Shown piece by piece: positions 19,978 to 28,624 of a DNA stretch of 64,000 bases. This stretch comes from Gallionella capsiferriformans ES-2 (lineage in GTDB: Bacteria; Pseudomonadota; Gammaproteobacteria; Burkholderiales; Gallionellaceae): the NCBI RefSeq assembly GCF_000145255.1, contig NC_014394.1, positions 3,098,472 to 3,162,471 of the forward strand, in the 5' to 3' direction. The position numbers were made by a program, and so were the translations under genes. Positions within the stretch are counted from its first letter, which is position 1. Each line of letters begins with the position of its first letter. A model generated the notes under the pieces. The model did no database searches. It saw only the letters and a program-made list of their open reading frames with translations, and had not been told where the DNA came from.

Positions 19978-20742
19978 TCAGACAAAAAAATCGGTGTCCC
20001 AAAGCTCTTGCGTCAGCGCCCGATAGTCGAGGGCTCCGGGGCTTTTCGGCGCATATTCGAAGATATCTTGGCCATGCATCGGACTCGTAGCCAGCCCCAC
20101 CGTCTCGCTGATGCGTGTATTGCAGACAACATCGCCGAATTTTGCTTTAAGCTTATCGTAAATCTCAAAAGACAATTTGCGGCGCGAATCGAAACGCGTC
20201 ACCACAATGCGTCTGGCGATCTTGCGCTTGAGTTTGGTTTCCAGCACGTTCAACGCACTGTCAAGACGATGCACGCCCTGCAGTGATAGGAAATCGGCCG
20301 ATACCGGGATCAGAACACGATCCGAGGCCAGCAGCGCATTCAACGTCAACACGCCGAGCATAGGGCAGCAATCGATCATAATCGGGGCACCCGTCAGCGC
20401 CAAATCCTCGTTGAGGCCGCGCTTGAGCAGATTTGCCGCCTGTGGATCGCCGCCCAGCAAGGCATCAATTTTAGCCAGTTCCAGCACGGCAGGAATGGCC
20501 TGCCAGCCGCGTGGCGTATCCCGCAACAGACTGGCAAGCGGCGTTTTATGTTTAAAAAAACCCGCCATGCTTTTGTCCGGACTGACATTCTTGATGCCGC
20601 TGGCCAGCGTCAAATGGCCTTGCGGATCCAGATCGAGTGCAACGGGACACAGCTCCGCGATACTCAGCGCAGCCGTGACATTCAGACAGGTGGTGGTTTT
20701 ACCCACGCCACCCTTTTGATTAAATACGGCGATTACCGCCAT
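19978..20742 (-). CDS. Orphan ParA-family ATPase
   Basis: 254 residues. A deviant Walker A motif (NQKGGVGKTT, residues 8-17), LDLDPQGHLT and MIDCCPMLGVLTLNALLASD are the ParA/MinD-like ATPase motifs. No ParB partner lies beside it, and the chromosomal parAB pair is present elsewhere (56.0-57.7 kb). It may place another large assembly or be a remnant of mobile DNA, since it lies next to the attTn7 region. The cargo is unknown. Confidence 0.88.
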   Translation of the reverse strand: MAVIAVFNQKGGVGKTTTCLNVTAALSIAELCPVALDLDPQGHLTLASGIKNVSPDKSMAGFFKHKTPLASLLRDTPRGWQAIPAVLELAKIDALLGGDPQAANLLKRGLNEDLALTGAPIMIDCCPMLGVLTLNALLASDRVLIPVSADFLSLQGVHRLDSALNVLETKLKRKIARRIVVTRFDSRRKLSFEIYDKLKAKFGDVVCNTRISETVGLATSPMHGQDIFEYAPKSPGALDYRALTQELWDTDFFV

Positions 20743-21126
20743 GCATTTTTCCTCTACAGGTCTTTATCTACTCAATTGCTTCTCATCCCCGCAGCATACG
20801 GAGAGAAAAATAGACTGGCAGAGCAGCATTGACCCGATGTAAGTTCACATTCGTAATGGCTCGCACTATGCCAGCGATTACCGCCATTCATTCCGTTAAA
20901 TAGAGGCTGAAATCAGTCCCAGTTAAAATGAGACCAGCGACCCGAATCAGTATATCGGCGTAAAAAATTGTGCTGGTGCCAGGCGCTGATTATACCGACC
21001 GACAGCATGAACTGTCAGGCAGCATTTCGCGGCGCACCGAAGTTGTACTTCAAACTTGAGCGCGTATAACAAAGAGCGGTTAACTGAAAAATACCCTGTA
21101 TTTTGAGGAATACCCAGTTTTTCAAT
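20743..21126. other. Intergenic region, no gene seen
   Basis: 384 bp between the ParA-like gene and the kinase gene, upstream of the former and downstream of the latter. I see short stop-interrupted frames and a partial hairpin (GTATT...AATAC, about 21085-21105) that may end kinase transcription. There is no RNA gene or transposon end that I can recognise. Confidence 0.6.
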
Positions 21127-22248
21127 TTACACGACGGCATTGACGCTGCCAGCTTCTCCTTCATCTGCACAATTTTCCCGTTGCGTGATGGGTAGCCAAA
21201 CTCGAAATGTCGTTCCTTTGCCGCGCTCGCTATGGACTTCTAACCTGCCGTGGTGCTTTTGGATAATGCCATAGGATAACGACAATCCCAATCCGGTTCC
21301 TTTTCCGACGGGCTTGGTCGTAAAAAAGGGATCAAAAATTTTGTTGATATGTTCAGGCGGAATACCTTGCCCCGTATCGGCGATTTCCACCCACACCTCG
21401 TCTTTTAATTGCCCGCTGCTTATCGTAATGGTGCCGTGCGATTCAATCGCATGCGATGCATTCACCAACAGGTTCATAAAAACCTGATTAATCTGGGAAG
21501 ACAAGCATTCCACGTCTGGAATAATGCCGTATTCCTTCACGACTTCCGCTTTGTACTTAATCTCATTTTTGACAATGTTCAATGTGCTATCCATACCGTG
21601 GTGCAGGTTGGTTGCATGCCAGACTTCTGAGATATCAACATGGGCGAAATCTTTCAGATTTTGCACAATATCCTTTACCCGGGTAATCCCTTCTTTCGAC
21701 TCACTCATTAAAGATTTCAGGTCTTCTTTGAGAAAAACAATATCAACTTTTTCCTTTTTGGCTTTAATTCTTTCCAGAATATCGGGTGCGGTTATAGCAA
21801 CTTCAGTTTGCTCATAGACATCAATCAGTTCAAACGTATCCTGAACATATTTCTCAAGTGAACTCAAATTTGAATACACGTAACCTATCGGATTGTTAAT
21901 TTCATGAGCAACCCCGGCAGCCAGTTGACCTATGGAAGCCAGCTTATCCGATTGCATCAGATGATTTTGTGCCTCTTCCAGTTTTTTGATGAGTAAGAGC
22001 TGATCTTCCTTTTCCTTTTGCAGCGCCAATTCTGTTTGTTTGTGCTCAGCCAATTCTGTGCGAAGACCATCATTGGCTTCATTTAATTCCGCAGACATTA
22101 ATTTGAGCGAGCGTTCAATGATCCGCGCATCGGAATCGAATCGAGTGTAAGCCTCGTCAATTGCAGATAAAAATGCCGCCAACTCAGGAGACTGAATTGC
22201 GGACTCCCCAAGAAAACGTTTGATCTGGCGCTCCAGAAGTCGATGCAT
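21127..22248 (-). CDS. Soluble histidine kinase without an evident sensor domain
   Basis: 373 residues. A helical N-terminus leads into a long coiled coil (about residues 45-100). The HisKA box KLASIGQLAAGVAHEINNP has the phospho-acceptor His115. The HATPase domain shows NQVFMNLLVNASHAIE (N box), DTGQGIPP (G1), FDPFFTTK (F box) and GTGLGLSLSYGI (G2). There are no membrane segments, no PAS or GAF domain, and no receiver domain or regulator gene nearby, so its input and partner must come from elsewhere. It ends about 100 bp from the mobile region and may be old cargo. Confidence 0.9.
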   Translation of the reverse strand: MHRLLERQIKRFLGESAIQSPELAAFLSAIDEAYTRFDSDARIIERSLKLMSAELNEANDGLRTELAEHKQTELALQKEKEDQLLLIKKLEEAQNHLMQSDKLASIGQLAAGVAHEINNPIGYVYSNLSSLEKYVQDTFELIDVYEQTEVAITAPDILERIKAKKEKVDIVFLKEDLKSLMSESKEGITRVKDIVQNLKDFAHVDISEVWHATNLHHGMDSTLNIVKNEIKYKAEVVKEYGIIPDVECLSSQINQVFMNLLVNASHAIESHGTITISSGQLKDEVWVEIADTGQGIPPEHINKIFDPFFTTKPVGKGTGLGLSLSYGIIQKHHGRLEVHSERGKGTTFRVWLPITQRENCADEGEAGSVNAVV

Positions 22249-22309
22249 GACTTACCTTTTAGACTGAAAGCTATGGCTTTTCTGGCATTACGTATGCCCT
22301 GCAAAAAGC

Positions 22310-22351
22310 ATGAAACCACCTCTTCAACTTACGACTTTAATTGCGCGGAAT
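22310..22351. repeat. Remnant right end of a second, related Tn7-like element
   Basis: ATGAAACCACCTCTTCAAC, then TTACGACTTTAATTGCGCGG and AAT. This matches the glmS-side end of the intact transposon (45418-45506) for about 40 bp, but has one TnsB-type 15-mer instead of three. It faces left, away from the intact element, and abuts the AGTTG duplication at 22352-22356. It is best read as the glmS-proximal end of an earlier insertion. Confidence 0.75.
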
Positions 22352-22356
22352 AGTTG
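22352..22356. repeat. Left copy of 5-bp target-site duplication (AGTTG)
   Basis: AGTTG here and at 45507-45511 flank the element. Tn7-family transposons make 5-bp duplications. Confidence 0.8.
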
Positions 22357-22449
22357 TATTCCGCGCAATTAAAGTCGTAAATTCGAAGCACTGTACTACA
22401 AGACGTACAGGGTGCTCAATTTTTAGGATTTTTTTGTAAAGTCGTAAAT
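22357..22449. repeat. Left transposon end with two TnsB-type sites
   Basis: Sites ATTAAAGTCGTAAAT (22368-22382) and TGTAAAGTCGTAAAT (22435-22449) lie in the same orientation, 67 bp apart. The wide spacing is like the left end of Tn7. Together with the outer remnant, the first site forms a near-perfect inverted repeat around 22354. Confidence 0.85.
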
Positions 22450-22677
22450 TACGCTTCAAAAACACGCGGCCTAAGAATTTGTTGCCCAACACTCACGCTG
22501 AACTGCTCCAAATGTAGCACATTCCTGAAAGCTAAAATACCCACATTTCTGCCCATCGACAGTCCGCTTCCAGCACCATAGCTGATATTAACCTTGTCTT
22601 TACATGGAATTCAGGTATCGAGACAGAACGGAAATTGGAATTTCTACAAAGCTGTCGCAGCCCTTCCTGATGAGTGA
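22450..22677. other. Subterminal non-coding DNA, downstream of the OLD-type gene
   Basis: About 230 bp between the left-end sites and the stop of the nuclease gene. I see no open frame of note and no third TnsB-type site. Confidence 0.6.
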
Positions 22678-24567
22678 TTAGATGCTATTTGTCGAGGATA
22701 TTACATCTTCCAGCCTCGTGAATATCAACTGAAAATTCGAGAAGTCAAAATCTTTGGAAAATTCTGGATCATTCTCAATCAAATCAGAGAATACAGCCTT
22801 AGAGTGAATCCAATTTAATGCACCGACGTTTTCATCAAAGATTTTTTTTGTGTTTTCAATGGATAACTTTGGCTCATTCCGTTGGAAGAGAGTCCTGTCA
22901 TTTTTATTTGCGCCACATTGCTCAAATCCAACTTCGTTGTCAAAATATAGCCTCTTCCCGGCTTTTTCTTTCTTAATGTCGCTGTCTTTGTAAAAAAATT
23001 CAATTGAAATATTGGTGTAATTTTCACGTCCAGAAGGAACAGGTAGGCAAAATGCAAATACATTGTTTCCATAGGCCTTATATGTCCGTTCATCCTTTTC
23101 TATATCCGAAACTATATTTGCAACATCACGATCAAAGATACCGATTATTTTTCTAGACTGAGCTACCTTCGATAGCTGCTCCAATAGCAATTTCAACTTT
23201 GAATCCCCCCAGTCACCAGGGATATCGAAGAACTCGATATCACAGCCTTGGATGTTCAGTTGTGTTTTTGCTGACCTTAAATGTTGTATGTCCGTCTTTC
23301 CTTCAGTTATAACAAGAGGCACTGTCCCACTATTGAGCTTTTCCTCTAGTGAGCGATATAACACCTTGAACCTCTCATTTTCGCCAATCATCATTTGATA
23401 GACTTCAGCATAAAGCTCATTTGTGGTCGGGTCTTTAGAAATCCCGAAAGTTTCAAGATCAATTATTCTTGCACGATCTGGTGCAACTTCTGCCAGACCC
23501 ATGCTTAAAAAAGGTGAATGTGAACTGACAATGAATTGTACGTTTGGAAATAGTGAGAACAGCAGTGGAAGTACTTCTTTTTGAAGCTTGATATGTAAAT
23601 GCTTATCAACTTCATCAATAATGACAATTCCGGAGATCGCGTTAAATTGAATATTATTGGTATTATTATCGGCCTGTCTAATTAACTCGCCAAACATGCA
23701 TAACATGGATGACTCGCCGGATGAAATATTAAAAATTGATGGGTATATTTGTTCAGGAACCGATTGGTTTTTCACTACCTGTATTCGAGCAGAACCTGAT
23801 CCACGCTGACCAATTCCGAATCTCAATGTTCCTAACCCCTTAGAAATAATTGTGTTGGTCAGTATTGCATTTAGGTTATTGAATAATATTTCACTATGCG
23901 AATCTTTATAAAGACTTAAGTCAAGCACAACATCCATGATCCAATTTGCGAGTTGAGGCAATCCAGATATTACTTCAATGGGATTTTTCAGCCTCCCTGA
24001 AAATCGGCTCGTCTTAGCAAAATCCAGCTCCACTTTGTAAGAATCGTTAAGATAACCAGGTGCCTCATATCGGTATGACGGAAAATATGTCAGGACATTT
24101 GATGCAAAGATTGCTTCAGCTTTTTTTTGGTCAAGGTTTGAAGATATTTTCTTTGCAAATCCAACTCTATCAATCTGCTCTTTCAGTTCATGGAATTGAA
24201 TTTTATTACTTGGCAATTCGAAAGCGTTGTATTCAGTCTCTGTTAATGCTCCTCTTGCATTGGCGTAGTCGATATACTCGCCAGCCGATGTTTTAAATCT
24301 TAAATATGAGAGCGATGATTTAGTACCGTCAAGGTTTTCAATACTGGACGAAATTCGATAAAAATCATTCTCTTTTCCCTTATATCCTCCTTGAAAAAAT
24401 GGCCTTGCCATCTCATGAAAGGCATCAACAATGTGCGAGAGAACTGTTGTTTTTCCTCGCCCATTTACGGCGGTCAAAACTGCGATTTCATTCTCTTCAA
24501 AACATAATTCGAGCTTATCGAATGGCGCGCGGTTATAAAATGCTGCACTGCTCAAGTAGATTTTCAT
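22678..24567 (-). CDS. OLD-family ATPase/TOPRIM nuclease, candidate anti-phage protein
   Basis: 629 residues. The N-terminal ABC-type ATPase has a Walker A motif (AVNGRGKTTVLSH, residues 33-45), signature SSGESSMLC (about residues 280-290) and Walker B GIVIIDEVDKHLH followed by the SSHSPF switch. A C-terminal TOPRIM domain begins near residue 417: LVITEGKTDIQHL gives the catalytic Glu and GIFDRDVAN the DxD-like pair. This is the OLD/GajA-like architecture, often a defence nuclease; no GajB-type helicase or reverse transcriptase is beside it, so it would act alone. The coding sequence is AT-rich compared with the backbone. It is transcribed toward the left transposon end and belongs to the cargo. 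Confidence 0.85.
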   Translation of the reverse strand: MKIYLSSAAFYNRAPFDKLELCFEENEIAVLTAVNGRGKTTVLSHIVDAFHEMARPFFQGGYKGKENDFYRISSSIENLDGTKSSLSYLRFKTSAGEYIDYANARGALTETEYNAFELPSNKIQFHELKEQIDRVGFAKKISSNLDQKKAEAIFASNVLTYFPSYRYEAPGYLNDSYKVELDFAKTSRFSGRLKNPIEVISGLPQLANWIMDVVLDLSLYKDSHSEILFNNLNAILTNTIISKGLGTLRFGIGQRGSGSARIQVVKNQSVPEQIYPSIFNISSGESSMLCMFGELIRQADNNTNNIQFNAISGIVIIDEVDKHLHIKLQKEVLPLLFSLFPNVQFIVSSHSPFLSMGLAEVAPDRARIIDLETFGISKDPTTNELYAEVYQMMIGENERFKVLYRSLEEKLNSGTVPLVITEGKTDIQHLRSAKTQLNIQGCDIEFFDIPGDWGDSKLKLLLEQLSKVAQSRKIIGIFDRDVANIVSDIEKDERTYKAYGNNVFAFCLPVPSGRENYTNISIEFFYKDSDIKKEKAGKRLYFDNEVGFEQCGANKNDRTLFQRNEPKLSIENTKKIFDENVGALNWIHSKAVFSDLIENDPEFSKDFDFSNFQLIFTRLEDVISSTNSI

Positions 24568-25313
24568 GGTTCATTTAATGTTTTAGGTTATTGAGCGTGA
24601 CAAGCCAGCGAGCCTAACTTTATTGTCGTAAGCATACACCCTGAACTACTTGTCGGGTGCCTTTGGAGGGTTGACCCAATGGCTGCTGATGGCACCTACC
24701 GGCAGTACGCGAGCCAGTTTTATTATTCACTGACCATCTGCTTGACTGAGTGTAGCTGACGTTCAGCTATTTGCACCCCCTCACTCTTCCAAAACCGACA
24801 TCCCTTACTGCGTTCCATACGCGGAACTATCGAGATAAAAAATACCGCCGTGAATAAGCCACATTTGATACCTTAAACTAACCAGCCCCTCTTGACCAAT
24901 ACTAGTCCAGAACCTACGTTAAATTTAGGTACCATTCAAGGGATAAATTCTGTTTTTGGCAGCTAAAGTATAAAATATATTTTATACTTTATATTCAAAG
25001 TGTTGAATAAATTCCGCCCTTGCTATCTGCATTCTAGTTAAGTACCATAACAAGCAATAAAACGACCTAATCTGCCCCTTTATAATTGCCTGTCAAACTC
25101 ACGCATGACACTTCCATCGGCCAGACAAGACGAACGAACTGATCTGTCCGTTGGAAAGATGCTGCGATCAGGAGATGAACTTTTCATAGTTTAGGTTCGT
25201 GAAGGCATCAACTAAATTAAGTGGCTATGCAACGCTTTGGCCAAATTAGCAAAAGTCCACCAACTATCACTAAAGAGGAGAACAACAATTGAACAGTTAA
25301 TTACTTATAAATA
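24568..25313. other. Long intergenic region between the nuclease gene and the tns leader
   Basis: About 750 bp with no convincing gene. It must hold the promoter of the minus-strand nuclease gene and probably that of the tns operon. It includes the 28-bp palindrome at 24964-24991. A 29-codon frame at 25105 and a short SD-led TTG frame near 25290 are too weak to call. Confidence 0.6.
24964..24991. promoter_or_regulatory. 28-bp perfect palindrome, candidate operator
   Basis: TAAAGTATAAAATA followed by its exact reverse complement. It is purely AT-rich except for a G and a C in the arms. A site like this suits a dimeric regulator controlling the nuclease or tns genes; it is not followed by a T-run on either strand that would mark a terminator. 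Confidence 0.5.
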
Positions 25314-25476
25314 AAAAACGCACAGCTGGCAGGCTGCGCGTTTTTACATTCATAAATCTGGGGGAACCCAGACTTGACTACTTGCAGGTCAAAGTCTACG
25401 AGCATCTTCGATGCTCGTCAATCCCCCATTTTTAATTTTTGACAGCCGCATTTTGCGGCGCGGGACTGATCGTCCC
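25314..25476 (+). promoter_or_regulatory. Run of hairpins upstream of tnsA, candidate structured leader or small RNA
   Basis: The order is as follows. A terminator-like stem AAAAACGC...GCGTTTTT lies at 25314-25345. TGGGGGA (25359-25365) can pair with TCCCCCA (25422-25428) and enclose GACTTGAC/GTCAAAGTC (25371-25396) and a 9-bp stem ACGAGCATC/GATGCTCGT (25398-25418), with TTTTTAATTTTT right after. Then come GCCGCA/TGCGGC (25445-25459) and GGGAC/GTCCC (25462-25476). The last stem ends 17 bp before the tnsA ATG. This could be an attenuator or a free RNA; no known family is recognised. Confidence 0.55.
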
Positions 25477-25493
25477 TAAAAATGGAGATTCAC

Positions 25494-26390
25494 ATGCGCA
25501 CTACTAAACGATTTACCCCAACCGTCCTAGCCCGTTTCTTCAAGATTGGCCGTGGCACAGGAACTTTTGAGAACTATATACCTTGGCATCGTGTGGGTCG
25601 CAGCGACCCTTCCAGCTGCGGACGTTCTCATCTGCAGATGTGGCATGGTAGACAAAGGGAACTTTTAAGCGATGGGGAGTGGGTAGGCCTGTTTTTTGCA
25701 GTTTCAATGAAAAACTTGGTCGATCTTACGGAGCAGTTCCCACTATCCCTCGAAGATGGTCAGCACGAAATGGCTGCACATCGTGCTGACACGCCTCCAT
25801 CCCGCCATCCTGGAACTTTAGAAATTGCAAAACGCCTCGGATATAAGCACCCTAAAACAAATGAGAAAGGTCTGTCATCTGAATGGGTCATGACAACCGA
25901 TTTTATTTTGGTATTACGAACACCAGCCAATAAGCTAGAACTATTAGCTGTGGCATTTAAACCTAGCGCCGATTTGAAAAAAAAGCGGACAAAAGAGCTC
26001 TTGAATATTGAACGAGAATATTGGCTGGCACGGGGCGTGACCTGGCTACTCATAACACCGGAATTATTTGATCAACGTGTCGCCCTCCGTTTGAGAGACA
26101 CGATGCCTTGGGCGTTAGGCGGTGTAGTCCCAGAAAGGGACCTCAGCATCGCAAACGCTGTAACACATGAGCTTCAGGGGCATTCACTGACCTATATTCT
26201 GGAGCAGCTTACTGCGCGGTTTGGCGATGATGATCATGCCAAGCGCACTTTTTGGCAATCGGTCTGGTGCGGGAAAATTCCTTTAGATCTACGTCGAGGA
26301 TGGCGCCCCCATCTCCCTGTCACGCTACTTTCAGCCGCTGAATTCTTATCATTAAATCCCATCGCAGGCAGGAGGTCATCATGGATCTGA
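25494..26390 (+). CDS. tnsA: Tn7-like transposition endonuclease TnsA
   Basis: 298 residues. I chose the second in-frame ATG because GGAG lies 7 bp upstream of it; the first ATG at 25482 has no ribosome binding site. TnsA cuts the 5' ends of the transposon and works with TnsB. The candidate catalytic residues of its restriction-enzyme-like fold are Glu62 (SDGEWVGLFFAVS), Asp136 (VMTTDFILVL) and Lys156 (LLAVAFKPS). The Gln that precedes the Lys by two in Tn7 is Ala here. The C-terminal domain follows (about residues 165-298) with INIEREYWLARGVTWLLITPEL-like text in shorter form. Overlaps tnsB by 10 bp. Confidence 0.92.
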   Translation: MRTTKRFTPTVLARFFKIGRGTGTFENYIPWHRVGRSDPSSCGRSHLQMWHGRQRELLSDGEWVGLFFAVSMKNLVDLTEQFPLSLEDGQHEMAAHRADTPPSRHPGTLEIAKRLGYKHPKTNEKGLSSEWVMTTDFILVLRTPANKLELLAVAFKPSADLKKKRTKELLNIEREYWLARGVTWLLITPELFDQRVALRLRDTMPWALGGVVPERDLSIANAVTHELQGHSLTYILEQLTARFGDDDHAKRTFWQSVWCGKIPLDLRRGWRPHLPVTLLSAAEFLSLNPIAGRRSSWI

Positions 26391-28624
26391 TGCATAACGC
26401 CGTCTTCAAAATTTTGGCTGGCGAGAATGCCGGTTTATATCGCGTTGTGCTGGATGAAATTCAGCGCGGGCAGACGATCATCGTTCGACTTGACCCTTCA
26501 CTTGCTGAAAATCAAGCTCGCCGCGGTCGCAAAGCACTCACCTCAACGAAAAACACACGCAAAAAACCACCAGCACCCCTGGTCGGTAGATTGATTTGCG
26601 CGGATCGCGCTGAGCTTCAAGAGTTGGATGAAAAGAAATTACTTGTGCACATTCAGGTTGAGATCGAATCATTTTTGCTTTCACCAACTGATGAGGAACA
26701 ATTTAAGAGGCGATGCGAAATCATGAAAGCGTTTCTTGATTTTGATAATCTGCGTGAACAAATTCTCATCTGCAAAGATATAAGTGGCCTCGTTAATGAA
26801 GCTGTCACCAATTCTGGTGTCAGCAAACCGCTTGTTTATAAATTATTTTCTGCGCTTTGCAGGTTTGGATTCCACGAGTCTAGCCTCCGCCCACGTCGAG
26901 ATCGATGTGGCGCCAAAGGTATTGCCAGACCATGCGATCCGGGTGGCCGCCAAAAAGCAGGTGCCAAGACCACCAAGCAGCGTGTTGCCAGAGCATACGG
27001 CGAAATTATTCCACCTCAACAGCCGGGCCTGAGCGCCGAGTGGCGGAGCCTAATTATGACTGCCGACAGGAAAATCGCAACGCCAAAACCCAACATGCCG
27101 GCGCGAATTAATCTCATTATTGCTAGCTCATTTGTCAAAAAATACAGGCAGGATGGCAACAAATTCGTTGCGATTGATCCCAAACTTGGTGAGTATCCAA
27201 ATAATCGCCAAATTCGTCGTGTCTTAGAAACAGAAGTTTCAAAACTGCAACGACTGCTGGAAAAAACAACAAAAGGCCACTTCGCGCGCAGCAAGAGAGG
27301 ACTCGCGGGTAAAAATTGGCAGGGCGTGGCGGGGCCGGGGCACACGTGGGCTATTGATTCAACGATAGGTGATATGTATCTGCGTTCGTCGGTAAACCGC
27401 GCCTGGATCATTGGTCGCCCTATTGTGTACATTATTGTTGATGTATGGTCGACAGCGATAGTCGGTTTTTACGTATGTTTGACCGGCCCTAGCTGGGATA
27501 CTGCCAAGGTCAGTCTGTTTTGCTCTGCGGCTCCACCCGAACTTCTCGGTGAGCTCTGGGGGTATCAACCAATGATGTCACTCAGCCCTTCACCAACGAT
27601 GTGTGCCGTGCTCATGTGCGACAGAGGCGAATATTTATCTAAGAGAGCCAGCATCACAGGGGCAAAGCTGATTCCTTGCCTCAGCTATGCCCCTCCCTAT
27701 CGTCCCGACCTAAAGGGGCTAGTTGAAGTATTGCACCGCATAGAAAAAGATCGTCAATTCTTGTTTGTACCAGGGGCAATCGATATGCGCCGCAAGGAAT
27801 TTGATCTGCGGAAGTTCAACCCCAATGAGGCGGTACTCACCGTCCGTGATTACACACAATATCTCTATACCATTTTTTCCGAATATAACCTGACAGCGGA
27901 TCGAACTCACCGAGTGGATGCTCACATGAAAGCGGCAGGCGTTTTCCCAAGCCCTGCAGGCCTATGGCGCTGGGGGCATGAGATGGGAATCGGCGTACGT
28001 CGCGACATACCGCTGTCGGAACTCATCACAAACTTACTTCCCTCTGAACAGGCCCGTGTGACGCGTAGCGGTGTGATGTTCGCCGGCAGACAATATGGCT
28101 CAGACGTTGTCGACGAACAACAGTGGACGGGCTATGCCAGAAATTTTGGTGGCTGGGATATTGGCACTAATCACTTCCCGGGATCTGTTTCTAAAATATG
28201 GGTGCCTAATCCGACCGCCAATGGCCTGCTAGATCTCAATATTTCAGACTACTCAACGGCATCGCCGGAATTAACTTTTGACGAGGTCGCCGATGCATTT
28301 ATGTACGGTAAGATAAGCAATGCAGAAGTGCAACACGCCAAAACACTTTATGCCTTACAGTCGTTACGCAAGGTCGAGGAAATCGTTACAAGTGCAAAAA
28401 TTCTAACGGACGAGGCGCTTGCGCGCTACAGCGGTGCCAAACCGACCATGACTGAATCTCGTACCTTTGAAACCTCCACCACTCAACACACGCCAACATC
28501 GGCGCCTGCGTCTGAGGCCGAATCAGCATCGAACTCCAACAACGATGAGGCGAATGCAGCCTATATGGAGATGATGAGCTCCGTTTTTTCTGCGATGAAC
28601 GGCATGGAGGATCCAAATGTCTGA
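26381..28624 (+). CDS. tnsB: Tn7-like DDE transposase TnsB
   Basis: 747 residues, ATG with AGGAGG upstream. TnsB binds the end repeats and joins 3' ends to the target. The RNase H-like core has Asp326 (HTWAIDSTIGDMYL), Asp414 (VLMCDRGEYLSK) and Glu449 (DLKGLVEVLHR), a D-D-35-E arrangement. N-terminal helix-turn-helix regions precede it (about residues 130-300), and the mu-type C-terminal beta-barrel and a Ser/Thr-rich tail follow, the tail being the likely contact for TnsC. Overlaps both neighbours, so tnsABC is one operon. Confidence 0.96.
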   Translation: MDLMHNAVFKILAGENAGLYRVVLDEIQRGQTIIVRLDPSLAENQARRGRKALTSTKNTRKKPPAPLVGRLICADRAELQELDEKKLLVHIQVEIESFLLSPTDEEQFKRRCEIMKAFLDFDNLREQILICKDISGLVNEAVTNSGVSKPLVYKLFSALCRFGFHESSLRPRRDRCGAKGIARPCDPGGRQKAGAKTTKQRVARAYGEIIPPQQPGLSAEWRSLIMTADRKIATPKPNMPARINLIIASSFVKKYRQDGNKFVAIDPKLGEYPNNRQIRRVLETEVSKLQRLLEKTTKGHFARSKRGLAGKNWQGVAGPGHTWAIDSTIGDMYLRSSVNRAWIIGRPIVYIIVDVWSTAIVGFYVCLTGPSWDTAKVSLFCSAAPPELLGELWGYQPMMSLSPSPTMCAVLMCDRGEYLSKRASITGAKLIPCLSYAPPYRPDLKGLVEVLHRIEKDRQFLFVPGAIDMRRKEFDLRKFNPNEAVLTVRDYTQYLYTIFSEYNLTADRTHRVDAHMKAAGVFPSPAGLWRWGHEMGIGVRRDIPLSELITNLLPSEQARVTRSGVMFAGRQYGSDVVDEQQWTGYARNFGGWDIGTNHFPGSVSKIWVPNPTANGLLDLNISDYSTASPELTFDEVADAFMYGKISNAEVQHAKTLYALQSLRKVEEIVTSAKILTDEALARYSGAKPTMTESRTFETSTTQHTPTSAPASEAESASNSNNDEANAAYMEMMSSVFSAMNGMEDPNV

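Noticed and set aside
24617..24632. TTATTGTCGTAAGC resembling a third left-end TnsB site
   Set aside because: Several mismatches and 2.2 kb from the border, beyond the nuclease gene.
25105..25194. 29-codon frame before the tnsA leader
   Set aside because: No ribosome binding site, no motif, and too short to support.
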